A DNA stretch of 64,000 bases from Beggiatoa alba B18LD (GTDB lineage: Bacteria; Pseudomonadota; Gammaproteobacteria; Beggiatoales; Beggiatoaceae): NCBI RefSeq assembly GCF_000245015.1, contig NZ_JH600070.1, positions 1,876,637 to 1,940,636 of the forward strand, written 5' to 3'. Both the position numbers and the translations under genes were made by a program. Positions 62,533-64,000 of the stretch are shown piece after piece. Positions within the stretch are counted from its first letter, which is position 1. Every line of letters begins with the position of its first letter. The notes below the pieces were generated by a model. That model did no database searches. It saw nothing but the letters and a program-made list of their open reading frames with translations, and was not told the origin of the DNA.

Positions 62533-62537
62533 CCTCC
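62533..62537 (-). promoter_or_regulatory. ribosome binding site deciding the mepA start
   Basis: GGAGG on the minus strand, eight bases before ATG 62524. It is the strongest Shine-Dalgarno sequence near any candidate start of this gene. Confidence 0.8.
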
Positions 62538-62606
62538 ATAAATGACAACAGTAATCTGTTGATTATTAAAATGACAATTTTATTTGCCACCATTGTTCCT
62601 TGAAAT

Positions 62607-63266
62607 ATGATGCAAGAAAAAATTATTTATCCTCAACTCCCCACACCGAGTAAGCAATGGCAATTGATGCGTCCCATTCGTTGGGTAGCAACATTATTGC
62701 GGGACTTATTCGCATTAATAGGTGTTTTAGTTGTTGGTGCGGGTTTGTTTTTTTATACCCAAGGACAACAGGCAACTGAAAAATTCGACACACAATTTAT
62801 GACGTTCTTTGGGCAATTTATCGAGCGTCTCTTAGTGTCTGATATGTTAGATGCCATGATGGTAAAAACGCCAATAGAGCAAGGCGTAAAAATTCAGGAT
62901 GTGATTAAATCGATTCAAACGGCTGCCCCACAAAATCGGATGAATTTAGTTGCTCGACATGCATTATCAAAGAGTTTTAGTGAACTTTCTGGTAAAGAAG
63001 CGCGTTTTTTAGAAATTTTTGAATTGGCGGATTTGCAAAACAGTTTAGCACTAGTCAGTCGTGCACCAGATTACGCGATGTTGATGCCATACCGCATTAT
63101 GTTGTACGAAGATGCAAATAATCAGTTATGGCTTGCAACGTTTAATTTAAATTTGTTTGCACACAGCACAGCAAGATTGGATGAAACCATGCAATTGCAA
63201 CTGCAGAATAGTCAAGAAAGTTTATTAAAAATAATCAATGCAGGTGCAAGTGGTGTTTTACCTTAA
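62607..63266 (+). CDS. single-TM protein, weak DUF302 resemblance
   Basis: 219 residues. One TM near 30-52 after a cytoplasmic N-terminus with SKQWQLMRPIRW. The outside part has a helical section, then MPYRIMLYEDANNQLWLATF, which recalls the end of DUF302 domains by eye. Function unknown. ATG 62607 is one of two adjacent Mets. Divergent from mepA, so they share a control region of about 80 bases. Confidence 0.6.
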   Translation: MMQEKIIYPQLPTPSKQWQLMRPIRWVATLLRDLFALIGVLVVGAGLFFYTQGQQATEKFDTQFMTFFGQFIERLLVSDMLDAMMVKTPIEQGVKIQDVIKSIQTAAPQNRMNLVARHALSKSFSELSGKEARFLEIFELADLQNSLALVSRAPDYAMLMPYRIMLYEDANNQLWLATFNLNLFAHSTARLDETMQLQLQNSQESLLKIINAGASGVLP

Positions 63267-63331
63267 GCGTTTATTCATCCTGATTCGTTACAGCCCTATT
63301 TTTAGAGGGGAAACTTTTCACTATTTCACTC

Positions 63332-64000
63332 ATGCACACAATTTCACGTTTTCATTGGGGACTTTTAGGCATTTATCTGCTGGGTTTGTTATGGCTTACG
63401 TATATTCCTAATAGTACCAACCCAACACTTTACCACAACTTAAGTCATTATATTACCTATTTTTTATTTACTCTTTTATGTGGATTAATAGGTATTTTCG
63501 CCCCACAGTCGCGTTATTCTCTGTTAGGAATTATGACGGGAGGATTAACGGGGCTTATTCTATTTTTTCATACCTTAGGCTTGTCTTATTTAGACCCTCG
63601 TCAAATTGGTTGGATATTGCAACCTAATCAAGATTGGCAATTTAATTTTCTTGCGTGGCAATTTTTTCGCGCTGAAGCATGGCAATTTCCACTCGGTAAA
63701 ATTGCGACTTATTTCTATCCTGTGGGTTCATCGATTGGCTACGCGGATACAGTGCCATTAATGGCATTATTTTTTAAATTATTTAACCCATGGCTACCGT
63801 ATGAGTTTCAATATTTAGGCTTGTGGTTATGCTTATGTTTTATGTTACAAGGTATTTTTGGCGCATTATTACTGCGTCGTATTACAGATAGCTTAGTGTT
63901 ACAAACCTTAGGCGCGAGTTTATTTGTGCTCAGTCCGATTTTATTAACCCGAATTGGACATATTACTTTATGTTCCCAATGGTTACTGCTAGCTGGATTA
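63332..64000 (+). CDS. multi-TM protein, DUF6311-like, 3' end outside window
   Basis: Open for 223 codons from ATG 63332 to the window edge. Several TM helices (about 12-30, 38-56, 60-80, 165-185 and on). The outside loop reads LDPRQIGWILQPNQDWQF, with later FFRAEAWQFPLG and ADTVPLMALFFK blocks. This resembles DUF6311, a GT-C-like family of large membrane proteins with no proven activity. It begins 65 bases after the single-TM gene; a small GAGGGG lies 21 bases before the ATG, too far to be certain. Confidence 0.7.
   Translation, partial: MHTISRFHWGLLGIYLLGLLWLTYIPNSTNPTLYHNLSHYITYFLFTLLCGLIGIFAPQSRYSLLGIMTGGLTGLILFFHTLGLSYLDPRQIGWILQPNQDWQFNFLAWQFFRAEAWQFPLGKIATYFYPVGSSIGYADTVPLMALFFKLFNPWLPYEFQYLGLWLCLCFMLQGIFGALLLRRITDSLVLQTLGASLFVLSPILLTRIGHITLCSQWLLLAGL

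Overview
The window looks like chromosome from an AT-rich (roughly 40% GC by eye) gammaproteobacterium. A large sulfur-oxidising filament former of the Beggiatoa/Thiotrichales type is my best guess. That placement is inference. It rests on E. coli-type SpeD, the mutY-yggX overlap, a GHMP kinase next to a DUF2782 gene, Coq7, HemW, many sensory genes, and intergenic spaces filled with short palindromic repeats. I found no rRNA, tRNA, CRISPR array or prophage.

Layout. 1-5.3 kb: lipoprotein fragment, exported protein, ssb, then cheY-cheA-cheW. 5.7-10 kb (minus strand): GHMP kinase/homoserine kinase, DUF2782 protein, LOG-family protein, YqeG-like phosphatase, small lipoprotein, coq7. 10.2-14 kb: PAS-containing chemoreceptor, mutY, yggX. 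14-18.8 kb: a divergent GT51-like membrane protein, ppdK, two small genes. 18.9-22.4 kb: hemW, a band-7 protein and a lone gspK. 22.7-25.6 kb: speD-speE and a cupin. 25.9-31.6 kb: a nucleotide-transporter-like MFS protein fused to HEAT repeats, a DUF488 fusion and a CYTH-CHAD protein. 31.8-39.2 kb: major type IV pilin behind a sigma-54-type promoter, then three tandem GT-C-like membrane proteins and a GT2 polyprenyl-phosphate glycosyltransferase. 39.4-43.9 kb: nadE, an MCE protein, a PqiC-like lipoprotein and suhB. 43.9-44.6 kb: a decayed IS1-family element. 44.8-49.4 kb: Roadblock/LC7 protein, CZB protein, unknown receiver-like protein, small GTPase, second CZB protein and a HisP-like ATPase. 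50-55 kb (minus): two overlapping sensor kinases and an amino-acid-binding protein. 55.2-64 kb: second MFS-HEAT protein, DUF21/CBS/CorC protein, CPA1 antiporter, mepA, an unknown membrane protein and the start of a multi-membrane DUF6311-like protein.

Two gene groups look like systems. The first is the pilin with three paralogous GT-C-like proteins and a GT2 enzyme, which suggests local pilin O-glycosylation. The second is a surface-behaviour or polarity switch built from a Roadblock protein, an MglA-like GTPase, an unknown receiver-like protein and two free-standing zinc-binding CZB proteins.

Between genes lies a repeat network. It combines a 30-base palindrome that often doubles as a terminator, a GTCTGAATCAG-based inverted repeat and a CTGAGTTCGGCGA-based border. 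A separate 91-base element with terminal inverted repeats and a TA target duplication is inserted inside one repeat copy.
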